Assembly: GCF_028890305.1 (NCBI RefSeq) | Contig: NZ_JARBXM010000002.1 | Location: forward strand, 1 to 64,000 | Source: Candidatus Methanosphaera massiliense | GTDB lineage: Archaea > Methanobacteriota > Methanobacteria > Methanobacteriales > Methanobacteriaceae | Direction of reading: 5' to 3' | Length of the DNA: 64,000 nt | Part shown: piece by piece, positions 17,324 through 27,185 of the stretch | Layout: every line of letters begins with the position of its first letter | Numbering within the stretch: position 1 is the stretch's first letter | Position numbers and translations under genes: made by a program | Notes under the pieces: generated by a model | What the model saw: only the letters and a program-made list of their open reading frames with translations | What the model was told of the DNA's origin: nothing | The model's database searches: none

Positions 17324-20300
17324 ATGAAAATAAAGTACAAAATATTAATACTACTTACAATAATATTACTCTCTGTTTCCGTAGTTAATGCAGCAAATAT
17401 AGAAAATAACTATACAAATCAAACCAATCAAAAAACATATACATATGAACATTCAATAGTACAACAAAACACTACACATAGCAATAAATATACAAAATAT
17501 CAAGACAATAATAAAAACAACAGTAAACTAGATGATAATATTAAAAATAAAACAATAAAAAAGAAACAAATTAATTTTAACAAAAATAAAACATTACTAC
17601 GTTCAACCACAGTAAACAGCTATTCTTATAATGGTATACTTAGTGGAGCTAATAGAACAACCAATTTTATTAATAATAACCATAGATTACCTGCTGTTGT
17701 TGGTATTGATGGTAAAAATGTTAATATGAATGATTTTTTATACTTATTATGTAAATCACTTAATAGCACATCATCAACAACGCTGACAAATTATTCACAT
17801 GTATCCAGTACTACAGGAACAAACTGTAACAATGTGAAAATATATAAAAAAGATTATCTAACCCTCTCAAATGAAATAATAAAATGTTACGATATTAATA
17901 AACGTAATCCTAAAGACATCTCATTATACAGTAATACTATCAGTTATGATGATGCAATCTACTTTTATGCAAGAGCAGTAGCATGGAAATACAACCATAA
18001 AGGAACGTTACCCAATTATGGGACAGTAATCGCACTTTACAATAATGACTATTCGACAGAAGAGGATGCACTGATAATAAATACAACCACACCATTCACA
18101 ATAAACTCTACAACAAAACAATTAAGTAACGGAAAATACAATCTGACACTGAAATCCTCTGAAAACTGTACAATTTATTATACAACTGATGGAACCACGC
18201 CAACGAACAACAGTACGAAATATGCCCGTACGCTGACAATATCAAATGATACAGTAATAAAATATTATGGAATCAATAAAAACAAACAAAAAACACCAGT
18301 GCTTACCTATGGAATATATCAACCATCAACACCATATATAACAAACAAACCACAGTTAGAACAAAATGGATATGAAAATAAGGTAAACATAGCAACATCA
18401 CAGAAAAGCACAATATACTACACAATAAATGGAACCAAACCAACAACTCAAAGCACAATATACACACAACCCTTAACAATACATAATAATACATTATTAC
18501 AATACTTCACCATAACAGAAAAAGGAAAGAAAAGTCCAACCTATTACTACAAACTACAAAATCCCACACCCTATGTAACAATCTTAAACAACACAGAAGT
18601 AGACCATAACTACCAAAATATTAAAATAATAGCAAACAAACCTGGAACAATATACTACACCCGAAATGGAACATTACCGACCAACAAAAGCAATAAATAT
18701 AATGCTAGCAGCCAACTAAACATATCAATAAAAACACAGATAAACGCGATACTCCAAGACAAACAAGCAAAAAAATCAGAAAACAAATTCTACCAGGCGC
18801 CACAAATAATAACACTACCAATAGTAACAGTAAATGTATATTCTTACCATTATCAAATTAGTAAAACACAGCGAATATATTTCAGAATGGATGAAAACCA
18901 GGAAACATATTATACAACAGATAATACCAATCCTAAAAACAGTAGCACGAGAAAAATAATGAAATATTCACCAAAAATACAAAATATGTGTTTCAACATT
19001 ACAAATAACACAATAGTCAAATATTATACAAAAGATACAAAATTAAATATCACTTCAAACATATATACATATAAACCTTTGAAAAATCAAAGCGAAGAAA
19101 TAACCATAACAATATTAAACACAACTCCACTATACACAAAAGGAGCAATAAACACAAAAAAAGAAGAAAAAGTGAAAATAGCAGTGAATGGATTAAATTT
19201 TCTAGTTAATGTCGCACAAGATGATACTGATAATTGGAACAGTTTATACGATAAAGAAGAGTATACATTAAATAATACAAGTAAAATAATAATAGAAACT
19301 CCATATATGACAAAAATAAAAGAATATACTTTAAAAAATGGACTAAGAACAAGAATGAACTACACATACACAATGAAAATACCATATCAAAAAATAAAAT
19401 TCACAATAAATAATACTACAATATTAAATCTAAATAATAAAACAATGGAAAACAAAATAAAAAATGGAAGTTATCTATTATACGATTATAGTACTAAAAC
19501 ATGCAAAACAACATCCTCTGGAAATCTAACAAAACAGGGAATTCTAATTAATATAGCTAACAATACCATTATCATAAAAACATATGACTATACTTATGGT
19601 GATGTAAATCAAGTAAGTATAACAAAAGAATGGGTGAACTACAATACCATAAAAGTATCCTCTATAAATAATGGCATGAAAAAAGAAATAGGAACATTAT
19701 ACATGCCCTCCCTAGATTATATTGATTGTTATTTTATAAGTAATAATTTTTATAAATCAGATTATATTCATGATTATTTAAGTTCAACAAAAATAAATAA
19801 TAATCGAACATTAGAATCCGTTGAAACGTATATTTTAACAAATCAGAAAATAACATATGACACCTTGAAAAACTGGACACAAAAATATTCATTATATAAT
19901 AAAAGTGTTTATAAATCATGTTATGGAACATTCTTAACAGGATTAACACATTTATTTTTACATAATGCTATGATGACTGTTATTGATCATGAACTTAACA
20001 TAACATCCAAAGCATTCTACAATACACAAATGCGTGTAGCTATAACATGTAGTGGTCATACAAGTGTAGATATAGACGATGGATCTCATGGAACTATTAT
20101 AAATAGTAATAATGAATCAAATTTCAAAATTCATAACTTCCTAAATGGTTATGTATGTTCCTATTTAGAAGATTTGGTTTTATATATGGCAGGGGATAAC
20201 AATAGTGGGTCTGCTTATACATACTTTGTAAATGACGTTTTTAATTATAAAACTATTAATTTTACTTATGATAATAATACAGGTCAAATGAAAATACATA

Positions 20301-21043
20301 CACAAGGTAATAATGACTATTATATTATAATATACGCTGATGGTTCAACAGAATGGGCAATATCTAATCATAGAGATGAAATCAAAACATTAAAAATGAC
20401 ATCTCGTTACAATAAGTCTACAGATAATGATACGTTTATAGATAATGAATTAAATGGAGGTAGTGGAACACCAGGTTATGGTTATAATTATGAATCAACT
20501 GCAACAGATATACTTTCTGAATCCATTTCTAGTTTAGATAATATATTAAGTTGGGGATCAAAAAATTTAAATTTATCCGATGCTCAATGGGAAACTTTTA
20601 ATTTTGCTGAGGACCAAGCTGGTTCAATATTGATTGGTACTGGTATTTGTTTGATTTGTGCAAGTGGCGTTGGAGCAATACCTATAGCACTCATAGCTGG
20701 CGGATGTGCATTATGTTATTTTTCAACAGGCGTTAATGAAGTAGATGATTTTTTTAATCCCTACTATTATATTAAAGGAGCGTGGAGTATTTCTGCAGCA
20801 GTTGTTACTGGGTGTGTGGGTGGTCCCGTTACAGAAGAATTTGCAAAAATAACCGCTACTACTATAACAAAAGAAATAGATAAAGAAATAATAACAGCAT
20901 CAATTCGTGAAGCATTAGCTAGAAATAATTTAAACGATACTGAGAAAATTCCTAGATTTTGTATGGATGCTATTGAAGATAAATTTCAGGATTGGGGAAT
21001 AGATTATGTTTTAAATAATACCGAACGAATTGTTCCATCATAA
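17324..21043 (+). CDS. Large exported pseudomurein-associated protein with chitobiase-like repeats
   Basis: 1239 residues. The signal peptide is residues 1-23 (ILILLTIILLSVSVVNA). Two pseudomurein-binding repeats follow, near 109-155 (NNHRLPAVVGIDGKNVNMNDFLYLL) and 209-240 (IYFYARAVAWKYNHKGTLPNYG). Residues 260-585 hold at least four chitobiase C-terminal-type modules (YYTTDGTTPTNNS, YYTINGTKPTTQS, YYTRNGTLPTNKS, YYTTDNTNPKNSS). A middle domain has Cys, His and Asp in CYGTFLTGLTHLF (about 865) and SGHTSVDIDDGSHGT (about 910), possibly enzymatic but unproven. Near residues 1099-1139 is a Gly-rich hydrophobic stretch, then a charged helical tail. AAGGAGTGA lies 13 bases before the ATG. It is probably a wall-bound adhesin or effector. 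Three small membrane-protein genes follow. Confidence 0.82.
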   Translation: MKIKYKILILLTIILLSVSVVNAANIENNYTNQTNQKTYTYEHSIVQQNTTHSNKYTKYQDNNKNNSKLDDNIKNKTIKKKQINFNKNKTLLRSTTVNSYSYNGILSGANRTTNFINNNHRLPAVVGIDGKNVNMNDFLYLLCKSLNSTSSTTLTNYSHVSSTTGTNCNNVKIYKKDYLTLSNEIIKCYDINKRNPKDISLYSNTISYDDAIYFYARAVAWKYNHKGTLPNYGTVIALYNNDYSTEEDALIINTTTPFTINSTTKQLSNGKYNLTLKSSENCTIYYTTDGTTPTNNSTKYARTLTISNDTVIKYYGINKNKQKTPVLTYGIYQPSTPYITNKPQLEQNGYENKVNIATSQKSTIYYTINGTKPTTQSTIYTQPLTIHNNTLLQYFTITEKGKKSPTYYYKLQNPTPYVTILNNTEVDHNYQNIKIIANKPGTIYYTRNGTLPTNKSNKYNASSQLNISIKTQINAILQDKQAKKSENKFYQAPQIITLPIVTVNVYSYHYQISKTQRIYFRMDENQETYYTTDNTNPKNSSTRKIMKYSPKIQNMCFNITNNTIVKYYTKDTKLNITSNIYTYKPLKNQSEEITITILNTTPLYTKGAINTKKEEKVKIAVNGLNFLVNVAQDDTDNWNSLYDKEEYTLNNTSKIIIETPYMTKIKEYTLKNGLRTRMNYTYTMKIPYQKIKFTINNTTILNLNNKTMENKIKNGSYLLYDYSTKTCKTTSSGNLTKQGILINIANNTIIIKTYDYTYGDVNQVSITKEWVNYNTIKVSSINNGMKKEIGTLYMPSLDYIDCYFISNNFYKSDYIHDYLSSTKINNNRTLESVETYILTNQKITYDTLKNWTQKYSLYNKSVYKSCYGTFLTGLTHLFLHNAMMTVIDHELNITSKAFYNTQMRVAITCSGHTSVDIDDGSHGTIINSNNESNFKIHNFLNGYVCSYLEDLVLYMAGDNNSGSAYTYFVNDVFNYKTINFTYDNNTGQMKIHTQGNNDYYIIIYADGSTEWAISNHRDEIKTLKMTSRYNKSTDNDTFIDNELNGGSGTPGYGYNYESTATDILSESISSLDNILSWGSKNLNLSDAQWETFNFAEDQAGSILIGTGICLICASGVGAIPIALIAGGCALCYFSTGVNEVDDFFNPYYYIKGAWSISAAVVTGCVGGPVTEEFAKITATTITKEIDKEIITASIREALARNNLNDTEKIPRFCMDAIEDKFQDWGIDYVLNNTERIVPS

Positions 21044-21088
21044 TATTCGGAAAAGAATATATAAAAGATTTAATAAGGAGGGAAAGTA

Positions 21089-21265
21089 ATGGAAATAGAA
21101 AATATATCTTATAAAAGATTGAAAATATTATTAATAATAGGACTTATTATTTTAATATTAGGAATAATTATAAATGAAAGACATATCTTAGGAATAGGTA
21201 TTGGATTTACTTTAATGGATATTATTTTATTAATTTATAAAAGGAAGGATAAAAAAGAAAATTAA
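21089..21265 (+). CDS. 58-residue two-helix membrane protein
   Basis: The ATG at 21089 has a near-perfect AAGGAGGGAAAG site and sits 45 bases after the surface-protein stop. The product is mostly two hydrophobic helices (KILLIIGLIILILGIII and LGIGIGFTLMDIILLIY) between basic ends, closing with KRKDKKEN. It was too short for routine gene calling. The position suggests cotranscription with the large exported protein; an immunity or accessory role is only a guess. Confidence 0.7.
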   Translation: MEIENISYKRLKILLIIGLIILILGIIINERHILGIGIGFTLMDIILLIYKRKDKKEN

Positions 21266-21357
21266 TCCTCTTTTTATCTTTTTATCCTTGAATAAAGAGA
21301 AGATATTACTTAAATAAATTAAATGTTAAAAAATAGAAATGAAAGGAGCTAATTTTA

Positions 21358-21732
21358 ATGGTTGATTTGAAATATAAATTAATGTTTTTAGTTGGACTCA
21401 TATTTTTTGTAATTGGCTTATTTAACTTAAATAATGAATATCATGTTATTCTATGGTTAGGTTGTATTATTATGGCACTATCTTTTATTTCATATAACGG
21501 GTCTACTGATGAGATGAAAAGGATTAGTGAAAATTATGCAAGAAATGTAAGAAAATCTACATGGAGTAAAGCTTATATTGTAGCTAAATTAATATTATGT
21601 ATAGTTATGTGCATATGTGCTGTATTATTTTCTGATAAGCATAGGTGGTTGGGTATAATTGGTCTTTTATTGAGTATTTATGTTATTCCTGACACTTATA
21701 TAACTTATGTTAAAAGACGTGAAGATGACTAA
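21358..21732 (+). CDS. Small membrane protein, 124 residues
   Basis: An AAAGGAGCT site precedes the ATG. Two hydrophobic helices in the first 45 residues (LMFLVGLIFFVIGLF, VILWLGCIIMALSF) are followed by a charged stretch (NGSTDEMKRISENYARNVRK) and two more helices. The start resembles the 58-residue product just upstream in plan (YK-start, helix, polar loop, helix). The stop overlaps the next gene by eight bases, so translation is coupled. No family recognised. Confidence 0.7.
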   Translation: MVDLKYKLMFLVGLIFFVIGLFNLNNEYHVILWLGCIIMALSFISYNGSTDEMKRISENYARNVRKSTWSKAYIVAKLILCIVMCICAVLFSDKHRWLGIIGLLLSIYVIPDTYITYVKRREDD

Positions 21733-22429
21733 ACCTTATTTAAGTAGTATATTTTTTGGTGATATTGTGTATGAACTTATAGTTTCTGTGTTTTCTATAT
21801 TTATAGGCTTTTTTATCAGTATTATCTGGAGTTATTATGTTTTACGTCCTTATTATGTTTATTTAAGTAGTAAAATGGATGAACCTTTTTATGATGGTGT
21901 TTCTATGGTTACTTCAGCTGAAACATTTCGTGGAAAATATTTCCTTTTTAATGGTTTATTAATATTTGCTCCTTTTGTATTTGTAGCTTCAGTAGTTCCT
22001 GATCTTTTGTTTCATAATATTTTTTATTATATGAGTTCTGTTATTTTTTGTAGTATTATCCTGGTTGGATTTATTATAGATTTAAGGGAGGATATTTTTG
22101 TTCATCCACGATTTGTGAAGCATGGTGAAATCAGTATTTTAGAACATTTTAGTCCTGATGGGTATTGTTACACTGCTTATTATATGTTATGTATGATTAT
22201 TATTGTTATGTTAGTCATTTTTGGAGTATTTTATTATTTATTTATTCCTAATACGGATAGTATTATCATGATAATTATCGGTTTTATTTCTTTGGTTTTT
22301 ACAGTATTTCCTGATCTAATTGACAAAGTTACGCCTTTTGATATGAAGACAAGTACGGGATTTATTATATATGCTATATTTATTATTATATTATTATTTA
22401 TAATATCATTAAATGTATTAGTGATGTAG
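21725..22429 (+). CDS. Polytopic membrane protein, family of 34539-35189
   Basis: The ATG at 21725 overlaps the previous stop by eight bases; an earlier ATG at 21707 is possible. About five to six hydrophobic segments are seen. The C-terminal part (FPDLIDKVTPFDMKTSTGF) corresponds to LFPDYMNKVLPWDVRTERGF in the product of 34539-35189 and to the pseudogene at 13688-14336, so three members of this family lie in the window. The function is unknown. It is the last gene of the surface-protein cassette, followed by dispersed repeat copy 3. Confidence 0.75.
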   Translation: MTKPYLSSIFFGDIVYELIVSVFSIFIGFFISIIWSYYVLRPYYVYLSSKMDEPFYDGVSMVTSAETFRGKYFLFNGLLIFAPFVFVASVVPDLLFHNIFYYMSSVIFCSIILVGFIIDLREDIFVHPRFVKHGEISILEHFSPDGYCYTAYYMLCMIIIVMLVIFGVFYYLFIPNTDSIIMIIIGFISLVFTVFPDLIDKVTPFDMKTSTGFIIYAIFIIILLFIISLNVLVM

Positions 22430-22831
22430 TATTGTCCTTTAATGTGATATTTATAGAATAAATGGTAATTTATTCTATTGAATATTGATAATAATATTTT
22501 TTTTTATATTCTTTTTTTTTAGTTAGGTTTTTTGTCTGTTTTTTGATTGTTTGATGTAGGGTTCGTGGTATATTTTCGGGTATTCTGGCATAGTTGATTA
22601 GGTGTGTTTATGTAGATCTGTTTTTTATAATTAGTGTTCTCTTTTTTGTATGATTTGAATATTTTTTTTTGTTCATGTATTGAATTTCAGCTATTTTTTT
22701 TTATTTCAGTATAGACATAAATCTTCCACCAGAACTGAGAAAAAAAGCAAGAAGGTCACGATAAAAAATCAATATTCACAGGCTAGAAAAAGAATTAATA
22801 GACGGAATATAAATAAAAAGAAGTTACATAT
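22430..22831. other. Intergenic region with dispersed repeat and decayed ORF
   Basis: Dispersed repeat copy 3 lies at 22535-22587. At about 22706-22762 a short open stretch reads IDINLPPELRKKARRSR and then stops, and another frame nearby reads INIHRLEKELIDGI before a stop. These look like gene remnants cut short where the IS630-type element begins at 22832. Confidence 0.4.
22535..22587 (+). repeat. Dispersed repeat, copy 3
   Basis: The core is GATGTAGGGTTCGTGGTATA followed by GGGTATTCT. It lies about 105 bases downstream of the last gene of the surface-protein cassette, in the same orientation as copy 2 upstream. Confidence 0.65.
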
Positions 22832-24206
22832 TATAGTTTTTTACTAAAAGTTTATACCTAATGGATTATAAATGTATATTCATGGAAAAATTTAATAATA
22901 AAATTGAAAAACATTTAGAACTTTCAGAAATTTCAGACATGCTGAAAGAGTACAAGGAATATTACACTGTTTATAGGCGTCTTTTGTTAATTAACATGGT
23001 TGCAAATGGTGAAAGTATTGCTAAAGCCTCAAAAAACATTAATATTTCAAGAAAAACAGGCGAACGTTGGGTCAAACAATATAATGAAAATGGCGTTGAT
23101 GGTTTATTTTCAAATTATTCCAATTGTGGAAGAAAATCATATTTAACTGATCAACAATTAAAAGAATTGAATGAAATCATAACTGGAAATGAAGAGAAAT
23201 ATAATTTAAAAGATGTACGAAACTTAATTAAAGAAAAATATGGTATAACATATAGTGAGAAGCAAGTATGGGTTATTACAAGACAAAAATTAAATTTAAA
23301 CTATGGAAAACCATTCATTAAATACAACACACGTCCTAAGAATCCTGAAGAAGATCTTAAAAAAAACTAAAGACAACAGACATACAAACAGAATATTTTG
23401 CTTTTTTAGATGAAACATCTTGTCAAAATGTTCCAAATGTTACAAGAATATTATATGCTCCTGGAGAAAAAAATATACAAACAAAACATCCAGTAAAATT
23501 TGGAATAAATGTAACTGGATTTCAAGGAATCAATTGCAACTCATATATGGAGGTAAATACAAAAAACAATGCATTTCACTTTGTAATTACCTTATGCCAT
23601 TACCGTATTGAAAACATGACTAATAGATTAGGTAAACAATTAATCAAAGATGCAATAAACAATGAAAACTTATCTGATGAAAAAATAAAAAAATATCTAT
23701 CCTCTAAATCACTAAATGAAATGGATTTGATAAATAAAATCAATGATGAACTATATAATGACAATTCCAAACAAATTTCCATAGAAAAAATTCAAAAGAT
23801 TTGCAGGAAAGAAGACAACAACAATTCAAGAAAAATAGGGTATGAAAAAAGATTAAGATTACTGAATAACCTATCAAATCCAAAAATAATGGAAATAAAC
23901 TCAAAAGAAAAAAGAATAAATATTATTTTAGATAACGCAAGAATACATCATGCTAAAATTGTTGAAAAAGCCTGTGAAATATTGAACATAAATTTAATCT
24001 TTTTAAAACCATATTGCCCTGATTTAAATCCAATTGAAGATGTATGGCGTAAAATTAAATCTAAAATATATAAATCAATGTATGAAAATTTAAACAAATT
24101 AATAGAAATATTTGAACGTGAATTCTATAAAATAGTTGATTTAACATCATTTTACACAAATTGGGTTAATGAATATTTAGGTATAAACATTTGGTAAAAT
24201 ACTATA
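22832..24206 (+). mobile_element. IS630-type insertion sequence, about 1375 bp
   Basis: Inverted ends of 30 bases at 22832-22861 and 24177-24206 match at 27 of 30 positions and both begin TATAG, consistent with the TA target used by the IS630/Tc1 group. The left end runs up to the transposase start codon and the right end contains its stop codon. The element encodes one transposase in two frames. Confidence 0.88.
22861..24197 (+). CDS. IS630-type transposase read through a -1 frameshift
   Basis: The first frame (22861-23370) gives a helix-turn-helix region (GESIAKASKNINISRKTGERWVKQY). The DDE domain lies in the -1 frame. An A8 run at 23359-23366 joins them: a one-base slip back gives an open path from KKLKTTDIQTEYFAFLDETS to the end, about 445 residues in all. 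The catalytic triad is visible: Asp in FLDETSC, Asp in IILDNARIHHA, Glu in YCPDLNPIEDVW. IS elements of this group often use programmed slippage on A runs, but a chance indel in an inactive copy cannot be excluded. The start ATG overlaps the terminal repeat. Confidence 0.8.
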
Positions 24207-24973
24207 ATTTCAATGTAAAAACAATATTTTTTTTTCTGTATGATTATCTGTATTTTTTTTATTTTGGATTCTTTTTATTACAAGAGTTCCATTACAGATA
24301 ATTCATAAAATGATAAATAATTATCCCTTATATCAATTTTCTGAACATTTTAAGTAAACATCAAATGAATAACGGAATATGTCCTAAAAAGATATAAACT
24401 CTCTGCTCTTATATTGACAGAGAAACCATTTAAGTGTCTTAAAGACAATCTTCAATAGATTCATAGTGGTATGTAAAGATCATCTCTAAAAATAATTCAT
24501 CATAAGATCAATTATCTTTTTTTTATCACCATGTATAATGTTTTTTTACCTTTTTATATCCTCATAAAAAAATATCAAGCTTAACAAAGTTAAATGTTAT
24601 TATTTGGTTTATCAATTCAAGTATATATAATTACCTGATTTCATTTGTTTACTGAAAGTGGTGCATTTTGATCATATGTTCATATTTTTTTAGTGTAATA
24701 TAATGTGTAATTCATATTACCCTTTTTTTTAGTTATTCATATAAATCACGTTGTAATTGGATATGTAATTTAATTCTAAATAAAATATATTCTAAAAACA
24801 TATACTTAAAATAAAAATTATAGTATAATTGTAATGTTTTCTTATTAAATTGTAATAAGAATTAAATAAAAATAACTATTAAATTTGTTTAATCCAAAAA
24901 AAATCTTAATAAATCATGAAAAATATTGTAAAATTAAGTAATTAAATTTAAAAAAAATAAAATGATGAAAAAG
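24207..24973. other. Intergenic region, nothing recognised
   Basis: About 770 bases of AT-rich sequence between the IS and the DUF5654-like gene. Short T runs and TATA-like stretches are seen, and one small stem (GTCTTAAAGAC at 24437-24447). No ORF with a ribosome binding site was found. Confidence 0.4.
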
Positions 24974-25222
24974 TTATTCATCTTCAATGTCAATTCCTAC
25001 TTTACCCATTAATCTACCAATGAATAATGTTACAATAACAGCAATAATAGTTACAACAACAGCATAAATTAACATACCTATTAATGCTGATCCTTGTTCT
25101 AAAAATTCATTTAATAATGCTTGGATAGCCTCATTCCATGCTGAACCTGCTACAAATGCGAAAGCTGTTGTCATAAGGATGGAAATAGTTTTTAACATTT
25201 CTTTTTGGATATTATCTGCCAT
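24974..25222 (-). CDS. DUF5654-like small membrane protein
   Basis: 82 residues from the ATG at 25222, which has a perfect AGGAGGTG; a start nine bases earlier is less likely. The sequence runs MADNIQKEMLKTISILMTTAFAFVAGSAWNEAIQ, then a second long helix (LIGMLIYAVVVTIIAVIVTLFIG) and an acidic tail. This is the usual form of the DUF5654 proteins common in methanogens. Its role is unknown. The strong ribosome binding site suggests good expression. It stands alone. Confidence 0.8.
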   Translation of the reverse strand: MADNIQKEMLKTISILMTTAFAFVAGSAWNEAIQALLNEFLEQGSALIGMLIYAVVVTIIAVIVTLFIGRLMGKVGIDIEDE

Positions 25223-25723
25223 AAAATACACCTCCTACTTAAATAATCATGTATTATACATACTTGTTAATAATATTATAATTATTATAATATTTAAAAT
25301 TAAGTTAGATGTTTTAGAAGAATATTTTCAGAAAAGAGTAGTTTTTTATTTTTAATATTTTACCTTATTATATTATTAATTAAACAGCTTGTAGAAAACC
25401 TATCTTTTTATAACAAAATTTCATAGGAAACCTCGTTAAATCTTTTAAAAGTAATTTATTATAAAAAATTAATAGTAGAATCAAAAATTTACTTAAAACA
25501 AATTTAAATTTTAAAAACAAAGAATAATGATAAGTTAAAAAGTAATACTATAATAAGAAATATTCCTTTGAAGATAAAATATGTTAAAAAAAATTGATTT
25601 TTACATGAAAAAAGAAGTAATATGCATTTCGTTCCATATAATATTTAATAGAAATAACAAAGAACAGGTATATTGAAAAATAGAATATATAATTTATTTA
25701 AAAAAAAGGTGATTAAGTTGGAC
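25223..25723. other. Intergenic region with a possible IS-end relic
   Basis: AT-rich, with no ORF. At 25389-25425 the sequence resembles the left end of the insertion sequence at 38482 (GTAGAAA, CCTAT, TTTTT and CAAAATTT in the same order), so a decayed end of a related element may be present. Confidence 0.4.
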
Positions 25724-26494
25724 TTATATTGCTGTCCATCCACCATCAATACATATTAATTGACCAGTACAATAACTAGATGCATCACTTGCTAGGTAAA
25801 TTACTATACCATCTAATTCTCCTTCTTTTCCAAGACGACCCATTGGACAATATGCTTTAATTAAATCCATAAAACCTTCCATTTCCACTGTATTATGAGT
25901 TAATTCTGTATCAAATACTGCTGGACCTATTGCATTACATGTTATATTATATTTAGCCCATTCTACTGCTAGATTTTTTGTTAAGTTCATTACTGCTCCT
26001 TTTGCTGAGGAATATGCACTTATTCCTCCACCAGGGAAGATTACTCTGGAGTGTATTGAACCAATATTAATTATTTTACCATAGTTTTGTTTAATCATTA
26101 TTTTTCCTACTTCTTTACAACAGTAGTATACTCCACTAAGATCTACTTTTATGTGTTGATCCCATTCTTCTGTTGGTTGGTCCATCACTGGTTTATTGTT
26201 TCCCATACCTGCTGCGTTGATTAGTATATCTATTCTTCCATAATGATCCACTACTTTTTTCACAGATTCTTGAATGTTAGGTACATTAGTTACATCTGTT
26301 ACTGCATACATTACCTCAGTACCGAACTCATCCTCAATATTTTTCTTGTTCTCCTGTAATCTTTCCTCTCTTCTAGCAAATAATGCTAATTTTACACCCT
26401 GACTTGCTAATGCTTTAGCCATTTGTAAACCTAATCCTGAAGAAGCTCCTGTTACTACGGCTACTTTATCTTTTATATCAAAATAATTTTTCAT
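25724..26494 (-). CDS. Short-chain dehydrogenase/reductase
   Basis: 256 residues from the ATG at 26494, which follows TGGAGGAAATC; the in-frame start at 26509 would overlap that site. Motifs are VVTGASSGLGLQMAKAL (cofactor loop), NAAGMGNN, the catalytic IGSIHSR Ser and YSSAKGAVMNLTKNLAVEWA with Tyr and Lys, and the C-terminal TGQLICIDGGW. ALFARREERL after strand 2 favours NADP(H). It is most like gluconate 5-dehydrogenase or 3-oxoacyl reductase relatives. The true substrate is unknown. Confidence 0.88.
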   Translation of the reverse strand: MKNYFDIKDKVAVVTGASSGLGLQMAKALASQGVKLALFARREERLQENKKNIEDEFGTEVMYAVTDVTNVPNIQESVKKVVDHYGRIDILINAAGMGNNKPVMDQPTEEWDQHIKVDLSGVYYCCKEVGKIMIKQNYGKIINIGSIHSRVIFPGGGISAYSSAKGAVMNLTKNLAVEWAKYNITCNAIGPAVFDTELTHNTVEMEGFMDLIKAYCPMGRLGKEGELDGIVIYLASDASSYCTGQLICIDGGWTAI

Positions 26495-27185
26495 AATGAT
26501 TTCCTCCAATAATTTCTAATAATGAGCTATTATACATCATCAATAGAATAATTTAAAGTTTTTTAACTCTTATTTTTTAATTTATAATGATTAATATATA
26601 TAGTTATCTACTATTTATCATGATTAATTATTAAGAATTTATTCGACATAAAGACACATATATCCCCAAAAAGACATAAAAGAAAAAATACAACCCCAAA
26701 AAAATAATACAAAAACAATGAAAACACAACAAACAATAAAAACACCCAAAAATAAAAGCAAAAAAACAACAAAACCCCAAAAACAAAACTACAAAAAAAA
26801 CAACCCCTAAAACACGAAAATAAAAATCAACAAAAATTAAATAAAAAAATAATAACAATCCACGCATAAACAACAAAAACAAAAACAAAAAACCAGTATC
26901 TCAGCTTTTTAAAGATGCAAATAAAAAAAAAGAAAAAAAAAACATATAACAGTACACCAAAACCTACCAAAATTATAGGAAATTTAGAAAACATGTCGAC
27001 ATCAACTTAGGATACTCGAGTCAATATCAAACATGCTAAAAAATGATATCAGAACATAAAACATAAATTCAAGAAACTCATATGATAAAAACTAATAATT
27101 TATAATACCTTCATATTAAAGTTAACAATGAGAATATATCCATTATTTGTAATTCTTTTCAATAAAATAATATTTTTACAGGGAA
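26495..27185. other. Intergenic region with strand-asymmetric A/C-rich block
   Basis: It contains the A/C-rich block described at 26640-26930. The remainder is AT-rich and has no credible gene. It marks the left edge of the defence island. Confidence 0.5.
26640..26930. repeat. A/C-only low-complexity stretch
   Basis: For nearly 300 bases the plus strand is almost wholly A and C with few T and only a handful of G (runs such as CAAAAACAAAACTACAAAAA). The opposite strand would encode a Phe/Leu/Cys-rich 85-residue ORF without a ribosome binding site, which is not accepted as a gene. No regular period is obvious. Confidence 0.6.

Noticed and set aside
26631-26888. 85-codon Phe/Leu/Cys-rich minus-strand ORF
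   Set aside because: It is merely the translation of the A/C-rich tract; no ribosome binding site and no domain pattern.
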